Positions 1 through 11,430 of a stretch of DNA of 64,000 nucleotides are shown here, piece by piece. The stretch covers positions 14,490,424-14,554,423 of the forward strand of contig NC_089732.1 in NCBI RefSeq assembly GCF_035083965.1, given 5' to 3'. The notes beneath the pieces were generated by a model that saw only the letters and a list, made by a program, of their open reading frames with translations, did no database searches and had not been told where the DNA came from. The translations under genes were made by a program, and so were the position numbers. Each line of letters opens with the position of its first letter. Within the stretch, counting starts at the first letter, position 1. This DNA is from Branchiostoma lanceolatum (Eukaryota > Chordata > Leptocardii > Amphioxiformes > Branchiostomatidae).

Positions 1-342
1 TGTGCTTAACCCCCCTCATCTATGCCAAAAATATTCACCATTAAAGATGTATGTTTACACATAGGGAATACATGGGTAGGGTCTTCAAGGGTTTAGTGAG
101 TATCATATTGTTTTAAAAAACACACCTTGTGTAATTCACCATAAGCAAAATTCTGTAAAAAGTCGGCTGATTATGTATTCATCGATACATAATCTAGTAA
201 AACATACCACCGACTTCTGGAGTTTAGGACTCCTTTAAGTACTTTATACATAAGATTGTACGGGAGCTAGTATCATAGAAATCATACATGAGTATGTGTC
301 CATTTTTAAGAATACATTAAATCTGTTATGAAGAAAGCTTAC
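1..342. other. No gene seen; intron or 3' flank of the left-edge gene
   Basis: AT-rich sequence without a usable open frame. Because the exon at 343-523 ends in a splice donor pointing left, this stretch is most likely an intron of that gene. Confidence 0.4.
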
Positions 343-935
343 CTAGATCAAACGCGTTGGTATCAAACTCAGTGTTCAGGTACACAAAGTGCCGCAGCTG
401 CCGATTTAGCAGGAGTGGTCTTGTTGTCTGAATGGTCATGTCGTTCGTATTCTCGCCTGAAACATTTGCACTTGGTACATTTGCAAGTTGTCTGAAAAAC
501 CCCTTTTCACACTGAAGCCGAACCTGTAAGTTGATTTAAAGATACATCAATAGTAAGATTACTAATACGTGCGTATCTTAAAATGAACAATATCGAAATT
601 CATCGAAATATGAAAGACGTAATAACTATTGTCTTTTTAATTTTACAATCATCGCATAACAATTCAAATACATAAGCACAGTTAAAGATATCCTTCAAGC
701 AAACTTATAGTCTAAAACATATTCAAGTATATGTAATCCATAAGTTTTATTGAAGCAGTTGACGTGACATGAGAAACAACGAAAATGATTATAGAACTGG
801 AGAAATTTATACAAACATCATATCAGTGATGAGGTGTCAACTATATATGTATGATTATGTAATAATTTTATGAGCTTACCGTATGTACTGTATTGGTGAC
901 AATGCTCTTTGAGTCAAACCAGGAGATTCGAAGGC
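343..935 (-). CDS. Two internal exons of an unidentified gene, 3' part outside window
   Basis: Two consecutive minus-strand exons are visible. The upstream one covers 935-880 (56 nt), with a good acceptor (ccctgcag) and donor (gtaagc). The downstream one covers 523-343 (181 nt), with acceptor cttacag and donor gtaagc. Only one frame is open through both: the first exon begins after one base of a split codon and ends on a codon boundary, and the second is open for 60 codons plus one base. The peptide contains ISWFDSKSIVTNTVHT, then QCEKGFFRQL and RHFVYLNTEFDTNAFDL, with one N-glycosylation sequon (NVS). I do not recognise the family. Further exons should lie left of position 1 and to the right. 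The first-exon candidate at 2465-2548 ends in phase 0 and cannot join directly, because an exon ending in phase 1 is needed. Confidence 0.6.
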
Positions 936-1173
936 CTGCAGGGCAAAGTTAACAAGAAAACATATTTTTTTAAATATCTACACTGTTTCGTTGCTCAGAA
1001 TTGATTGCGGTTCCTGATTCCTAGCTAGACGTTACAGCGACTTTCGTAAGGTCTTCTACAATTATGCATATACATGCAAACAACAAACAACGGTTTACAA
1101 AATGATTAATTGTACAAGTATATGAATAACATGTCGAGTTTAACGTATCATCTACACTACTACTTCTAAGAAC

Positions 1174-1390
1174 TCAACATCCTTTGATATATTTACCTAT
1201 TTGCACACAGTAAGGGATGTTTCGTTCTAGAATGTATTTGAATTTATCTATAGACTGGAATGTATCACATTCTGTTAAACAAACGGAAAGAAGGTTGAAC
1301 AGCTTTGAGCATTTATCATGATATCGTGGACAATCTAGGATAAAGTGTCGTTCATCTTCAATTTCATTTGGAAAGAATGGACAAAAACTC
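1174..1390 (-). mobile_element. LINE 3' end: zinc-binding tail of a reverse transcriptase ORF
   Basis: An uninterrupted minus-strand frame reads [19 protein letters not shown] and continues to a stop (tca at 1174-1176). The C-x2/3-C...H-F-x3-C pattern is the knuckle found at the C-terminus of non-LTR retrotransposon polymerases. Only the tail is present, as expected for a 5'-truncated insertion. Related tails occur at 1957-2125, 24496-24728, 39305-39595 and 53790-54075. Confidence 0.6.
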
Positions 1391-1412
1391 TGGTCATATG
1401 ATTGGAGAAGTA

Positions 1413-1466
1413 AAAGGCGGTGGAAGGAGAGGGATGGGCTTCGCCTTCCAATACCGAAGTCTAGAT
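1413..1466 (+). repeat. Fragment of a dispersed SINE-like repeat
   Basis: The block with GGAAGGAGAGGG and GGGCTTCGCCTTCCAATA recurs at about 30266-30325 and inside the longer element at 59700-60005, so it is a fragment of the same dispersed family. Confidence 0.4.
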
Positions 1467-1956
1467 ACAGTGAATAAAGACCAACTACCCCATGTCTTAA
1501 AAGGGCTATGGAGTGGGACTACCTTTACCCTTGTGCAAATACAAGGTATGCTCAAATACAGAAAAGGCAGCAATAGGATGAATGCGTTACCATCAAGCTG
1601 CACTGCTCTCAGTGGCCTGACGTAGAGACCATGAGAAGGATAGCTGATGGGCGACGATCCATCGACATGGCTGTGAATGCTTTTTAATATTATTTGCCTG
1701 GAAAATAATGGGGAAAATATTCCAGGTCAAAATAACACTCTGAACTTCAGGATAATTCATCAATACAGCGATGATAAAGTCAGCATATCATATCAGACCT
1801 TTCTATCCGAAATTATAACGATAACAAAGGTGCAAATGCAAAAAAAATAAACTACAAACGTACAGATAAACTATTTCGATAACGAAGAAGAATATCTAAA
1901 GATTGCAAATGTACGTCACAGATTAACCGTTACAAAAGTAGGACAAGTTGCAACAA

Positions 1957-2125
1957 ATTGCGAATCGAATCAGGAAGACATAACCGCATTCATCTAGAGC
2001 AAAAAATTTGCAAATTTTCTAAAAGTCTAGGTAAAGTAGAAGACGAAGTACATTTTATTGTAGGCTGTCCTTTGTATGATAGCGATAGAATAATTATTTT
2101 CAGTGATGTGTTATGTAAATTCCCC
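1957..2125 (+). mobile_element. LINE 3' end, frameshifted reverse transcriptase tail
   Basis: The plus strand encodes LRIESGRHNR, then VEDEVHFIVGCPLYDSDR, matching the copy at 53790-54075 (LRIKLGSRNR ... VDDEVHFIVECSLYSNDR). The first zinc-knuckle cysteine has changed (KFSK against QFCN), so this copy is decayed. Confidence 0.5.
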
Positions 2126-2464
2126 TAATTCATATACCTGAATAGTAGAGAGAAATGTATATTTCTTACAGGCTTCGATAAACCAACTCTAACTAATCAC
2201 ACAGCCTTCTATATCTATACAATTACCAAGAAGCGAGAGGAAGTCGGAAGTACTAGAGTATGCTAGATGTTTATATGCAGTAATACCATGAATATGTATA
2301 TAGTTGTTAACATGTGACCTGTGCTTCGCCCAGTGGGGCAAGCATGTAAAATAAAGGTCTTCATTCATTAATGGTGAATGTACATGTAATCTATCAACGT
2401 CCAATTCCGTATCAGTGGTTGAATGTATCTCCCTACGTTGACAAGCTACTGGATAGATACTCAC

Positions 2465-2548
2465 CTTGCTTCGTATCTCTTTAAACATTTTTCCATGTTC
2501 CTTTGTCTGATCTTCCACTGCGCTGGTGAAAAGAAATCCTGATGCCAT
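2465..2548 (-). CDS. Candidate first coding exon (28 codons), gene unknown
   Basis: The minus strand has gaccATGG (good start context) followed by 28 codons, beginning MASGFLFTSAVEDQ and ending KMFKEIRSK, then a strong donor (CAAG|gtgagt). The hydrophilic, lysine-rich peptide is not recognised. It lies upstream of the minus-strand exons at 343-935 and could be their first exon only if a further exon of 3n+1 length lies between them. A GTG just upstream extends the open frame by four codons but is not a likely start in an animal gene. Confidence 0.3.
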
Positions 2549-2736
2549 GGTCCAACGCACTCACACGGCTTTTCTCCTATGAGACTGCAAAAATATATGT
2601 CGATAGTGTCGATAATTATATTGTTTGTTTACACTGGATATGCAGCAATAAAATGGCGTACTAGTATTTTACCACTGAAGTTAATGTGACAGCTTCATTG
2701 ACAAACATGATACCTGAAATGCATATAACTAGCGTT

Positions 2737-3010
2737 TGTATTTGTGCTACATATACTTCAGGTTTGCTATGTTAGTTTAGCGATTACGGGGTCTTTTTAT
2801 GAATATGAATTGGTATTGAATCTTCCTTTTATTTGAGTTGAATGTGTGATAGTTGTTTGACGATTTGTTAAAAACAGAGAGAGCGACCCCCAAAAAGACC
2901 CCTCCCAATGAAATGGTATGGCTACCCTACGACGTCACAAGTTCAAGATGGCGCCCACCACACATACCAAGGGATCCAACAAAGGTTTTGCTTCGCAAAC
3001 CTGTAATTGT
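2737..3010 (+). repeat. Dispersed ~290 bp repeat family A, copy 1 (CRE/YY1-bearing)
   Basis: Begins near TATTTGTGCTACATATACTT and ends near ACGCAAACCTGTAATTGTT. The same sequence is found at 30335-30625, 44009-44300, 45848-46020 (3'-truncated) and 49391-49683, all in this orientation. Near the right end it carries a TGACGTCA-like site followed by AAGATGGCGGC, the latter slightly decayed here. Confidence 0.7.
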
Positions 3011-3186
3011 TTCCGCCTTCATTATGGTATCCTTATGACGTTACACTGACCCTGTATAAACCGGTGTGGACGGAAGGGGGCGCTCTTCTTCCTTTTTCAA
3101 CGGCCGTAAGACTGCCCGGGCCGTGTAGCCTGGGGGTACTTTGGAGTTTTCCACACCAAGTGTTCTTGTGTAAACATTGATATAAC

Positions 3187-3237
3187 ATGGCGGCGTCAAA
3201 AGCCAGCAGTTCAGATACACTAGCATGCTGGAAGTAA
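3187..3237 (+). CDS. Candidate short first exon or 16-codon ORF
   Basis: The sequence aacATGGCGGCG is a strong start context overlapping a YY1-like ATGGCGGC. It is followed by MAASKASSSDTLACWK and a stop; a weak donor (gtaaaa) overlaps the last codon. A GC-rich stretch with several CpGs lies just upstream. It may be the first exon of an unknown plus-strand gene or a chance ORF. Confidence 0.2.
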   Translation: MAASKASSSDTLACWK

Positions 3238-3932
3238 AACAAATATCAGTAAAAAAAAACGCTAATAAAATAATTATGTGAGAAATTTAGCTAATTGCTC
3301 ATGAATTTGAGAAGATTCGAGGTATTCCAACTTCTATTACTAAATAATTTCAGTAGCTTTACAAAGAAACTTTCTAGTATGTAATTATATTATGAGACTT
3401 TGTACTTCAGATCTACAGAACTTAGGCAGTTTCGTATGTATTGTGCTATACATTCACTTTCCGGTGATAGTTAAATTGTTATATGTCAATACACTATATA
3501 TGTCCTTTAATCCAATAAGTGGAATTCTGACATGGAACAAGAGAGACCAGTATAATAATTATGAAATGATATTCACCCTCTTACAGTTATAGAAATTATA
3601 TCATATCCTAACCAAACTCACTTTAATGTCAACTATTGCCATTGCTACAAAACTCACCAAGTTTGATGGTCTAAGACCAGAATACATAGTGTTGAATCAA
3701 CTATAGATTCTATGATTTCTCTATGATTTCTCTATATTTTCCCCTAGACGTTTTGCCTCCCCCTAGATAGACGTTAAGTCACATTTTTTCTCTACTAATG
3801 TGTAGGCCATTACCTTCCGGTGGCGAAAGATAGCAGCGATGCGAAAAACAGCTTTTTATCGCTCGCTATAGCTGTCATAGTTGCATGTCTCTGTGAAAAG
3901 AATGAAAATATAGTCATGTAGTCACATTTGTT

Positions 3933-4260
3933 TCACAAATACACACACATAGATGCAACCACAAACACACGCACATACACACAACCACAAACACACGTCC
4001 ATACATAGATACAAACATACATACATACATTTTTAAGAGTGGATAAAGATTCATATATACATACATACATACATACATACATACACACATACATACATGT
4101 ACATACATAGATACATATGTACATACATACATAGAAACACACCAACATACATACATACATACACACACATGTCAATACATACAAACATACATACATGCAT
4201 AACTGTTATATACATGCAAACATACATGTACATACATACATACAAACATACATACTGAAT
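3933..4260. repeat. (CATA)n microsatellite tract
   Basis: Imperfect CATA and CATACA runs. Three overlapping minus frames encode only Met-Tyr-Val-Cys repeats and are not genes. The rest of 3238-5300 is AT-rich with a poly-T run near 5068; no gene was seen. Confidence 0.9.
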
Positions 4261-5356
4261 GTCATAACGATTCAAACACTATTTTACATGGATTGAAAAG
4301 TAACTCGTTGAGAAATATCATTCTTTAATGTTTTAACAGTTTACAAAATGTCAAAGCTTACACTTGATGTAGTGTATTAGGTTTTGAATAGCAGGTTTTG
4401 GAGATTATATTGAGGGATTACAAGTAGATTGCGAATTACAATAGACAGCAAATGACATATGCCAAAGCTTTATACATATATCACAATCACATTGTCAGCA
4501 CAAGCCCTGAAATTGTATCTTTTTGAATAAATGTTTTTATTAATTTTCATATAACATACAGAAAACAACAGAAACACAACTGTATGGCACATAAGTCAAA
4601 TAAACAGTCACTAAATAACGTATACACCATAATCTGTACAAAAAAAAGTCAAGAAATCTAGATTTCTTATGAAATTGTATGGTTAGACAACCACATGCGC
4701 TCAAGAAATACATTGTCAGAACCGGTTTTACCGAATGATTATCGTAAACCACACCACTCTAGGCTATATTTAATTATAAAAAGCCGTCAAACTATCCGAA
4801 AAACATGGAGAAAAACAAAACAAATCTTCTCCTACACTGATACATAATTTCCCCTAACCAAACTGTTATGGCAAGGTCTTATCTTAAAGTATTGACGATA
4901 GTTTATCTTTTCACATGAGGTGACATCTAGACATCTAAATCACACGTGCGGGCATATTCGCTGTAGAAGGTACGATGTACGATTCCGTAATTATATAACA
5001 AAGCAACTAAAGTTTGTTCGAAAAAAAGATACGACTATCCCTCCAATGCTCTCAGTTTACAATCGTTTTTTTTTTTTTTTTGGTTTATCGTAAGACGATC
5101 GCACGACAAATGTGACCGGGCATATCCGTTTGTTTTGCATGTATTTGGCAAGCTGCCCTCAGGCGAAACACACTAGTATTGTACGTTAGGCACAAGCTGC
5201 GCATGCGTAAGACTGGACTATAAGGTTTGATATAATCACGCCGGCATCGACCCCTACCTTTGTCAATAACTGTTGTACCACTTGGGTTTTATAACGTGTT
5301 TATACGAAAGACCAAAGCTACGGAGCGGTTGGAATCATGCTTCGGAGCGGTTGGAA

Positions 5357-6418
5357 ATGGCTTGAAGAAGCTGTCTGACCTTGTCGCTTTGGTCTTTCGT
5401 ATGTTTGAGGTGTAACTCTCCTCCAACAGGGGACCTCTACATGTAGCTTTACGTGTCCCATCCAAGAGGACGCCCATAACCAAAGCTTGGGTACTCCTTT
5501 TTTTTTTTCACCTGAGTCGATTGCGTAAATAATTACCTATTCTTTCTGCGCAATGATCGGCTCATCAATATGAAGCTATGGGGAAGTGCCTGAAGTCGCG
5601 CGGTGATCCACCAATACTACTGATTTTGCACTTAGTGTAGACGAGTAAGCGGGATGGGTGGGTACCGGGTGGGTGTTCTTTGGCTTCTTCGAAGACCCTT
5701 TACCTGTCCACCTTAGATCTTCAATCCTAAATGGATGCTACCGCTTGACCAGGCTACGCGGATGAGTCCGTTCACTGCACTAACCTGTAATCAGGCTGCC
5801 CTTGCCTTATATAGAAGTTATTTAACTTCATTTATAAGGCTGAGCCAATCATCGCGCAGGAAAGTTAGGTGTAAAGTGCATTTTCCAGGGATACACAATT
5901 GGAGCTTGCCTTACTGCCTCGTTATGTACAACAGAATTCTTCACATGAAGACATTAGCCTTAGGGATTCAAGGACAGAACGTACGTAGAAGCAGCTCGAA
6001 AGAGTGCTTCAATGACCCTGATTACGTGCATCGCTAACTATAGGGGAGTGTAACTGATTTAAGTGCCAAGGCCTTTTCTCCGCGTACCCGTTTTGACGTC
6101 AAGATTTACCCTCAAAATTACCGCATTTACCATGTTCAAGCTGTCTTGTACGAGGGACATTGGATAGATACATATGAATTTATTGTGAAAATGATCTGAA
6201 ATCGTCTGTCAAATGTACTGAATATTTTTGGTCTTGGGTTCGCTATGCTTGCCCATGACCCGGAAGTTTAACCACCATCAGAGCGTATCGTCAGTGCCAA
6301 CACAACAATGGCGGATTTGTCTTCAATTATGAGAGGAAAAATTTACCAAACAAATACTAGTAAGCGCTTCAACATATACTAAGCTCGAACGTCCAAGTTC
6401 TAGATAAAATGTCAAAAA
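5357..6418 (+). repeat. Direct tandem duplication, unit 1 (~1.06 kb)
   Basis: The unit begins at ATGGCTTGAAGAAGCTGTCT and ends near CTAGATAAAATGTCAAAAAG, where unit 2 follows at once. Each unit contains a 99-100 codon plus-strand frame (5735-6037 here), a CCGGAAGT ETS-type site near 6261 and a short ATGGCGG first-exon-like segment (6308-6359). Just left of the unit, an inverted repeat pairs CGAAAGACCAAAGC (near 5304) with its complement near 5386. Confidence 0.85.
6308..6359 (+). CDS. Candidate first coding exon with ETS/YY1-type promoter, copy 1
   Basis: The sequence caacaATGGCGGAT starts a 17-codon frame, MADLSSIMRGKIYQTNT, followed by a good donor (A|gtaagc). CCGGAAGT lies about 45 bp upstream and ATGGCGG overlaps the start, an arrangement typical of TATA-less animal promoters with the ETS and YY1 motifs near the start. 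Without splicing, the frame stops after 24 codons. The second copy at 7327-7378 differs by one residue (S5T). No matching second exon was recognised downstream. Confidence 0.3.
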
Positions 6419-7438
6419 GTGGCTTGAAGAAGCTGTCTGACCTTGTCGCTTTGGTCTTTCGTATGTTTGAGGTGTAACTCTCCTCCAACAGGGGACCTCT
6501 ACATGTAGCTTTACGTGTCCCATCCAAGAGGACGCCCATAACCAAAGCTTGGGTACTCCATTTTTTTCACCTGAGTCGATTGCGTAAATAGTTACCTATT
6601 CTTTCATCCATATGAAGCTATTGGGAAGTGCCTGAAGTCGCGCGGTGATCCACCAATACTACTGATTTTGCAGTCAGTGTAGACGAGTGGGTGGGTGTTC
6701 TTTGGCTTCTTCGAAGACCCTTTACCTGTCCACCTTAGATCTTCAATCCTAAATGGATGCTACCGCTTGACCAGGCTACGCGGATGAGTCCGTTCACTGC
6801 AGTAACCTGTAATCAGGCTGCCCTTGCCTTATATAGAAGTTATTTAACTTCATTATGGCTGAGCCAATCATCGCGCGGGAAAGTTAGGTGTAAAGTGCAT
6901 TTCCCAGGGATACACAATTGGAGCTCGCCTTACTGCCTCGTTATGTACAACAGAATTCTTCACATGAAGACCTTAGCCTTAGGGATTCAAGGACAGAACG
7001 TACGTAGAAGCAGCTCGAAAGAGTGCTTCAATGACCCTGATTACATGCATCGCTAGCTATAGGGGATTGTAACTAATTTATGTGCCAAGGCCTTTTCTCC
7101 GCGTACCCGTTTTGACGTCAAGATTTACCCTCAAAATTCCTGCATTTACCATGTTCAAGCTGTCTTGTACGAGGGACATTGGATAGATACATATGAATTT
7201 ATTGTGAAAATGATCTGAAATCGTCTGTCAAATGTACTGAATATTTTTTGTCTCGGGTTCGCTATGCTTGCCCATGACCCGGAAGTTTAACCACTATCAG
7301 AGCGTGTCGTCAGTGCCAACACAACAATGGCGGATTTGACTTCAATTATGAGAGGAAAGATTTACCAAACAAATACTAGTAAGCGCTTCAACCTATACTA
7401 AGCTCGAACGTCCAAGTTCTAGATAAAACGTCAAAAAC
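6419..7438 (+). repeat. Direct tandem duplication, unit 2 (~1.02 kb)
   Basis: Nearly identical to 5357-6418 apart from small indels: a shorter poly-T, about 20 bp missing near 6617, and the gap in the ggtaccgggtg block. It ends at GATAAAACGTCAAAAACT. The corresponding frame is 6757-7056 and the first-exon-like segment is 7327-7378. High identity over the whole length indicates a recent local duplication. Confidence 0.85.
7327..7378 (+). CDS. Candidate first coding exon, copy 2
   Basis: Same organisation as 6308-6359: CCGGAAGT upstream, ATGGCGG at the start, 17 codons (MADLTSIMRGKIYQTNT), then donor gtaagc. The donor and start are unchanged between copies. The flanking 7439-7621 stretch holds a short TG/G-rich run and no gene. 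Confidence 0.3.
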
Positions 7439-7621
7439 TCAGGCAGAAATCAGTGAATATCGTATTTCTTATTGCGTGCTACATTGTTGTGTGTGTGTGT
7501 GGGTGGGGGGGGGGGCACAGGGACTCGGGGCGAAATCGTTTGAAAATTTAGAAGTAGAAATTCATTCCACGATCAGAATGTGTTAACGCTTAGAAAATAG
7601 TCCCTGTAATTCATTAACTTA

Positions 7622-8540
7622 GTGTACACTAGACTTCTATACTTGTTTGTCTTCATAAGCACAATTTTTGTTGTAACGCTGTTGTTACCTGAACTGTAAA
7701 CTCAATTAAGGTAAAAATACACATATATTTGTTACAATCTGAGTCTGCTTACCGTATCCCAGTGGGACAACATTTTTTTTCTAATATAGTCTTTTAGTTA
7801 AACACAGCCATGAAACACATTGTCCATACTACATTCTAATAGTACAACGATATCTCAAATTGCCCCACACGGAAATATTCGAAAACAATATTTTTTCATG
7901 TAGTCTTTTAGTCAAACACAGCCATGGAACACATTGTCCATACTGCAGTCTGATACTGAAACGATATCTCAAATTGTCCCACACGGAAACATCCGACTGC
8001 TTTTTCACACGTTTCTTGGAAAATTACTAGTATTACAGCTTATAAAGACGTAGTTAAGACAACAATCTGTTGTGTACACTAGACTTCTATACTCTTGCCA
8101 ACTTGTATGTCTTTGCAAGCACATTTTTGTTGTAACGTTGTTGTGTCCTGAACTTTAAACTCAATGAATGTAAAGACGCACATATATTTGTTATAATCTA
8201 AGTCTGCTTACCGTATCCCAGTGGGACAACACTTTTTTTTGAATATGGTCTTTTAGTCAAACACAGCCATGAAACACATTGTCCATACTGCAGTCTGATA
8301 CTACAACGATATCTCAAATTGTCCCATACGGAAATATCCGACTGCTTTTTCACACGTTTCTTGGAAAATTGCTAGGACTACAGCTTATAAAGACAGTTAA
8401 AACAACAATCTGTTGCGTACACTAGACTTCTATACTCTTGCCAACTTGTATGTATTTGTAAGCACATTTTTGTTGTAACTTTGTTGTTACCTGAACTGTA
8501 AACTCAATGAATGTGAAAATACACATATATTTGTTATAAG
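7622..8540. repeat. Tandem repeat array, ~2.3 units of 343-450 bp
   Basis: Units begin at GTGTACACTAGACTTCTATAC at 7622, 8072 and (as GCGTACACT) 8415. Unit 1 contains an internal duplication of the CAAACACAGCCATG...CACACGGAAA block, making it longer. On the minus strand, units 1 and 2 both keep GGATACG|gtaagc, a good splice donor, preceded in unit 2 by about 40 open codons. Confidence 0.8.
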
Positions 8541-9769
8541 GCCACAGCAAGTAAATTTTATGGATGACATCCTCCGCAGACTCCAAAATTAATGAGATAG
8601 GGCGAAAAAAAACAAAGTTCCTATATTTCCAAATTTTGAGATCATACATGTCATAAGTCTTGTTAAACAATAATTGAGGCGAAGAAATATGATATCATGA
8701 CCAACAGGTCTTTTGATCCTGTATTCAACCAATGAGGTTTCATATATAATATAAAAACTCATTGATTTAATGTAAACATGTCCTTGTAGATGTGTATACA
8801 TCTCAATAGACTAACTACAACAAATAAAGAAAAGAGCTTGTTGTACCATCATCTGAAGCAACTACACTTGGAATTCATATGCGATGAAACACCTTATGTA
8901 TACAGCTCAATTAACTAGACCCCCCTCCCATTATTTATATAATGTCCTTGCTAGAACAAATGCAGAAAACAGCTTGTTATTATACGTGGAAAATTGCTAG
9001 GATTGCAGCTTGCAAAGAAATAGTTAAGACAACAATCTGTTCCACACGGAAACCTTTTCTCTCGATAAGTCTCATGGGGATAAATATGAGATTACAAAGT
9101 GTTTATATACAAATCAGCCATCAAGACAGCTCACCTGTTCTATTTATTTGTTGTACAAGGTAATTATGTATACATGGATGTCAACGATTAAATGATAAAT
9201 CCAAGATGAAAGGAGAGTGAGCTACGAACGATTCGGTCTTGTACATGTCTTATCTGTTTGTATCAGTAGTTGGCTGTTAGTCAAGTCATGCACGAATGCG
9301 TTAGAGTCAACACTACTTCCTCATCGCGCAGACAATGCAAGAGTTTCTCCAAGCAGACGTTAGGCTGACAGATCATAATGTTTTGTCAATGGAGGTTTTA
9401 TCAAGATTGGTTTCGTGACTGCTGTGCTCCGTTGACAATCTTTCACCCAAAAACACTGTCAGAGAAGTCATGATGGCATTTTGGAATCAGGAAATCCTAC
9501 GATTTCCCACCACCACAACTTCTACAGGGAGAAGAATACGGTAAAGCACACTCACAGAAATTCTGTCGATCCAAACGACGGTAGTTACGAGTCGATCAGA
9601 CAACTCACATATCCGATCCCCTTCGCCAGTCTGGTTTGTGTATGCAGTTAACACGTACCAGTCAACACGTTTAAACGAGAGTAGTCTAACAACCGTTTAG
9701 ATTTCGAGGCGTAAAATCTTCTGTAGTGTGTCGTGACGTTCAAAAGTTCGTAAGAAAACATGCACTTAC
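8541..9769. other. No gene seen
   Basis: AT-rich sequence with short fragments of the preceding array (for example near 9005-9043). Open frames at 8422-8670 (minus) and 8942-9163 (plus) show no recognisable composition, start context or splice structure and are taken as chance. Confidence 0.5.
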
Positions 9770-9816
9770 CTCTGACGTTTGATCTTCTTGGACTTGAATC
9801 TCATACGGAGCGACAT
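9770..9816 (-). CDS. Candidate minus-strand first coding exon
   Basis: The sequence cgccATGTCG starts MSLRMRFKSKKIKRQ, followed by a strong donor (CAGAG|gtaagt), 15 codons plus two bases. The peptide is very basic. No following exon with a matching phase was recognised; the open segment in the 7622-8540 array does not fit its phase. It could equally be a chance ATG-to-donor pair. Confidence 0.25.
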
Positions 9817-11032
9817 GGCGTCCCATAAGCTGGTTGATACATGGCTACATGTACAAGAGTGTACTTGTCTCCCTGTTAAACATGTCTGTGTGCAGACACG
9901 TAATCGTGGCCACAGAAGGGATTAACAATGGGGGGATGACCCTAGGTGAAATAGCCGGGGTAACACACCTAATTCTTTACAAGCCGGAGGGCACTTATAT
10001 ATGTTCCACATAAACGAGCAACCATTTTTTGTGTTTACATTTTGTGTATTTGACGACTGAAATGGGAAATAATGCTAACAGATTAAATTCTTAATTGATA
10101 TATAAATCAGCGGATCAAATTACTAAACAACATTCTACGTTCCACCTGACTTTTACCTGCCATACGTCATTGTGACGTCATCGCGGCCGCTCGTGATGAA
10201 AGCAACAGGGGGTGCGACGACTGTAATTGTTGTAACTGCCTGGGTGTCAAAGGTCAATATTTGGGCGTTTACAGTCGATTATTTGATATCAGTTCATTTG
10301 AATCGATAGAGATGTGAATCGTTCATATTTCATGATATTTTCCTATATTGCGGCAGAAAAAAAACTGACAGGGTAATGTCAAAAGTCTGTAAGGAAAATA
10401 TAGTAACTTGTATAAGAAGAAAAAGAACACGTAAAATACTTACTCGGTAATAGTGTAGCTGAATGTTTGTAGAGATAGAGATTTGTGTCTGTATATGCAA
10501 AAAAACTGCCAAAATAATTAGGTCAAAATTCTTTCAACACCTTTCGGTGAATATGGTAGTGCACATTTCCGTATAGACTCTGGGCCACGCAATTGTCTAA
10601 TCTAGCACTAAAATAAAGCATAGGACTAGTATAAGTGGTGTGTTTGAAATTACCATGTTCTTTCTCATACCACATACTTGATGAATGCCGAAAAAGAGAC
10701 GGAATTAAAATACTACGTCTAAAGCCTGTCCCAAAAGGAGGGCCTGCATGGGTGGTTAGTGATTACGAATTACATGAAAAATATACCGATGACGAATCTC
10801 GATTAAATTCTCAGAGCTGATTACGACGCACGTTAAATCACAGGCTTCCGAATAGACCTCGAAACTTAACGCAAAATTCAACTATCTAGTTTTGCGTCAA
10901 AGCTGTTGAATTTAAGTTGAGTACCAACTTTTGCTGATACCTTCTTGGGGGGGGGGTACATGGGAGTGTTCAGACAACGCTCGACGCTAAATTCCGGAGC
11001 ACTGCCTACATATGACGCTATACAGTAAATTC

Positions 11033-11430
11033 AGTTAGCCTTTCTGGTCTCATTATTTAGGTATTTTTCGCCCATAGGCTTACATGTTATAAAACGTGTT
11101 TTACATGGGCGCGTTCGTGATGCAGCTATAGGAAATGCACCAAGGTCATTCATTTTCTGTTGAGAACATTTACCATAGATCATGTAAAAAAAATGGCCAA
11201 CAGTTTCACTACACACAATATCTTTTTATAGCAATGACAAACTGCACTTAGCTACACACTCAAAAAGGCACTTTCCAGCTGAAAGCGCACGTCCGCATCA
11301 CCGACCGCATCGGAATGACGACGTGCAACCTAGCGTACAGCTGCCGAACTTTACCTGCTAATTTTTTCAGATACAAACAAGCTTTCATCAGTGTGACGCT
11401 TGATATCAGTTGGGCTGGCTAAAACTTTAC
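11033..11430 (+). repeat. Dispersed repeat family E, copy 1
   Basis: Contains TTCGCCCATAGGCTTACATG, then CTGCCGAACTTTACCTGCTA and ends near GGGCTGGCTAAAA. A second copy lies at 29510-29875 in the same orientation. The remainder of 9817-12147 holds no recognised gene; the 61-codon frame at 10635-10820 has a hydrophilic C-terminus but no supporting signal. Confidence 0.6.

Noticed and set aside
3914..4275. Met-Tyr-Val-Cys repeat frames on the minus strand
   Set aside because: Translation of a (CATA)n tract in all three frames.
5735..6037. 100-codon plus-strand frame, conserved as 99 codons at 6757-7056
   Set aside because: Nearly all differences between the two copies change the residue (L/V, FIR/LW, R/G, L/S, V/M), with hardly any silent change, so there is no sign of selection on a protein; the frame survives because the duplication is recent.
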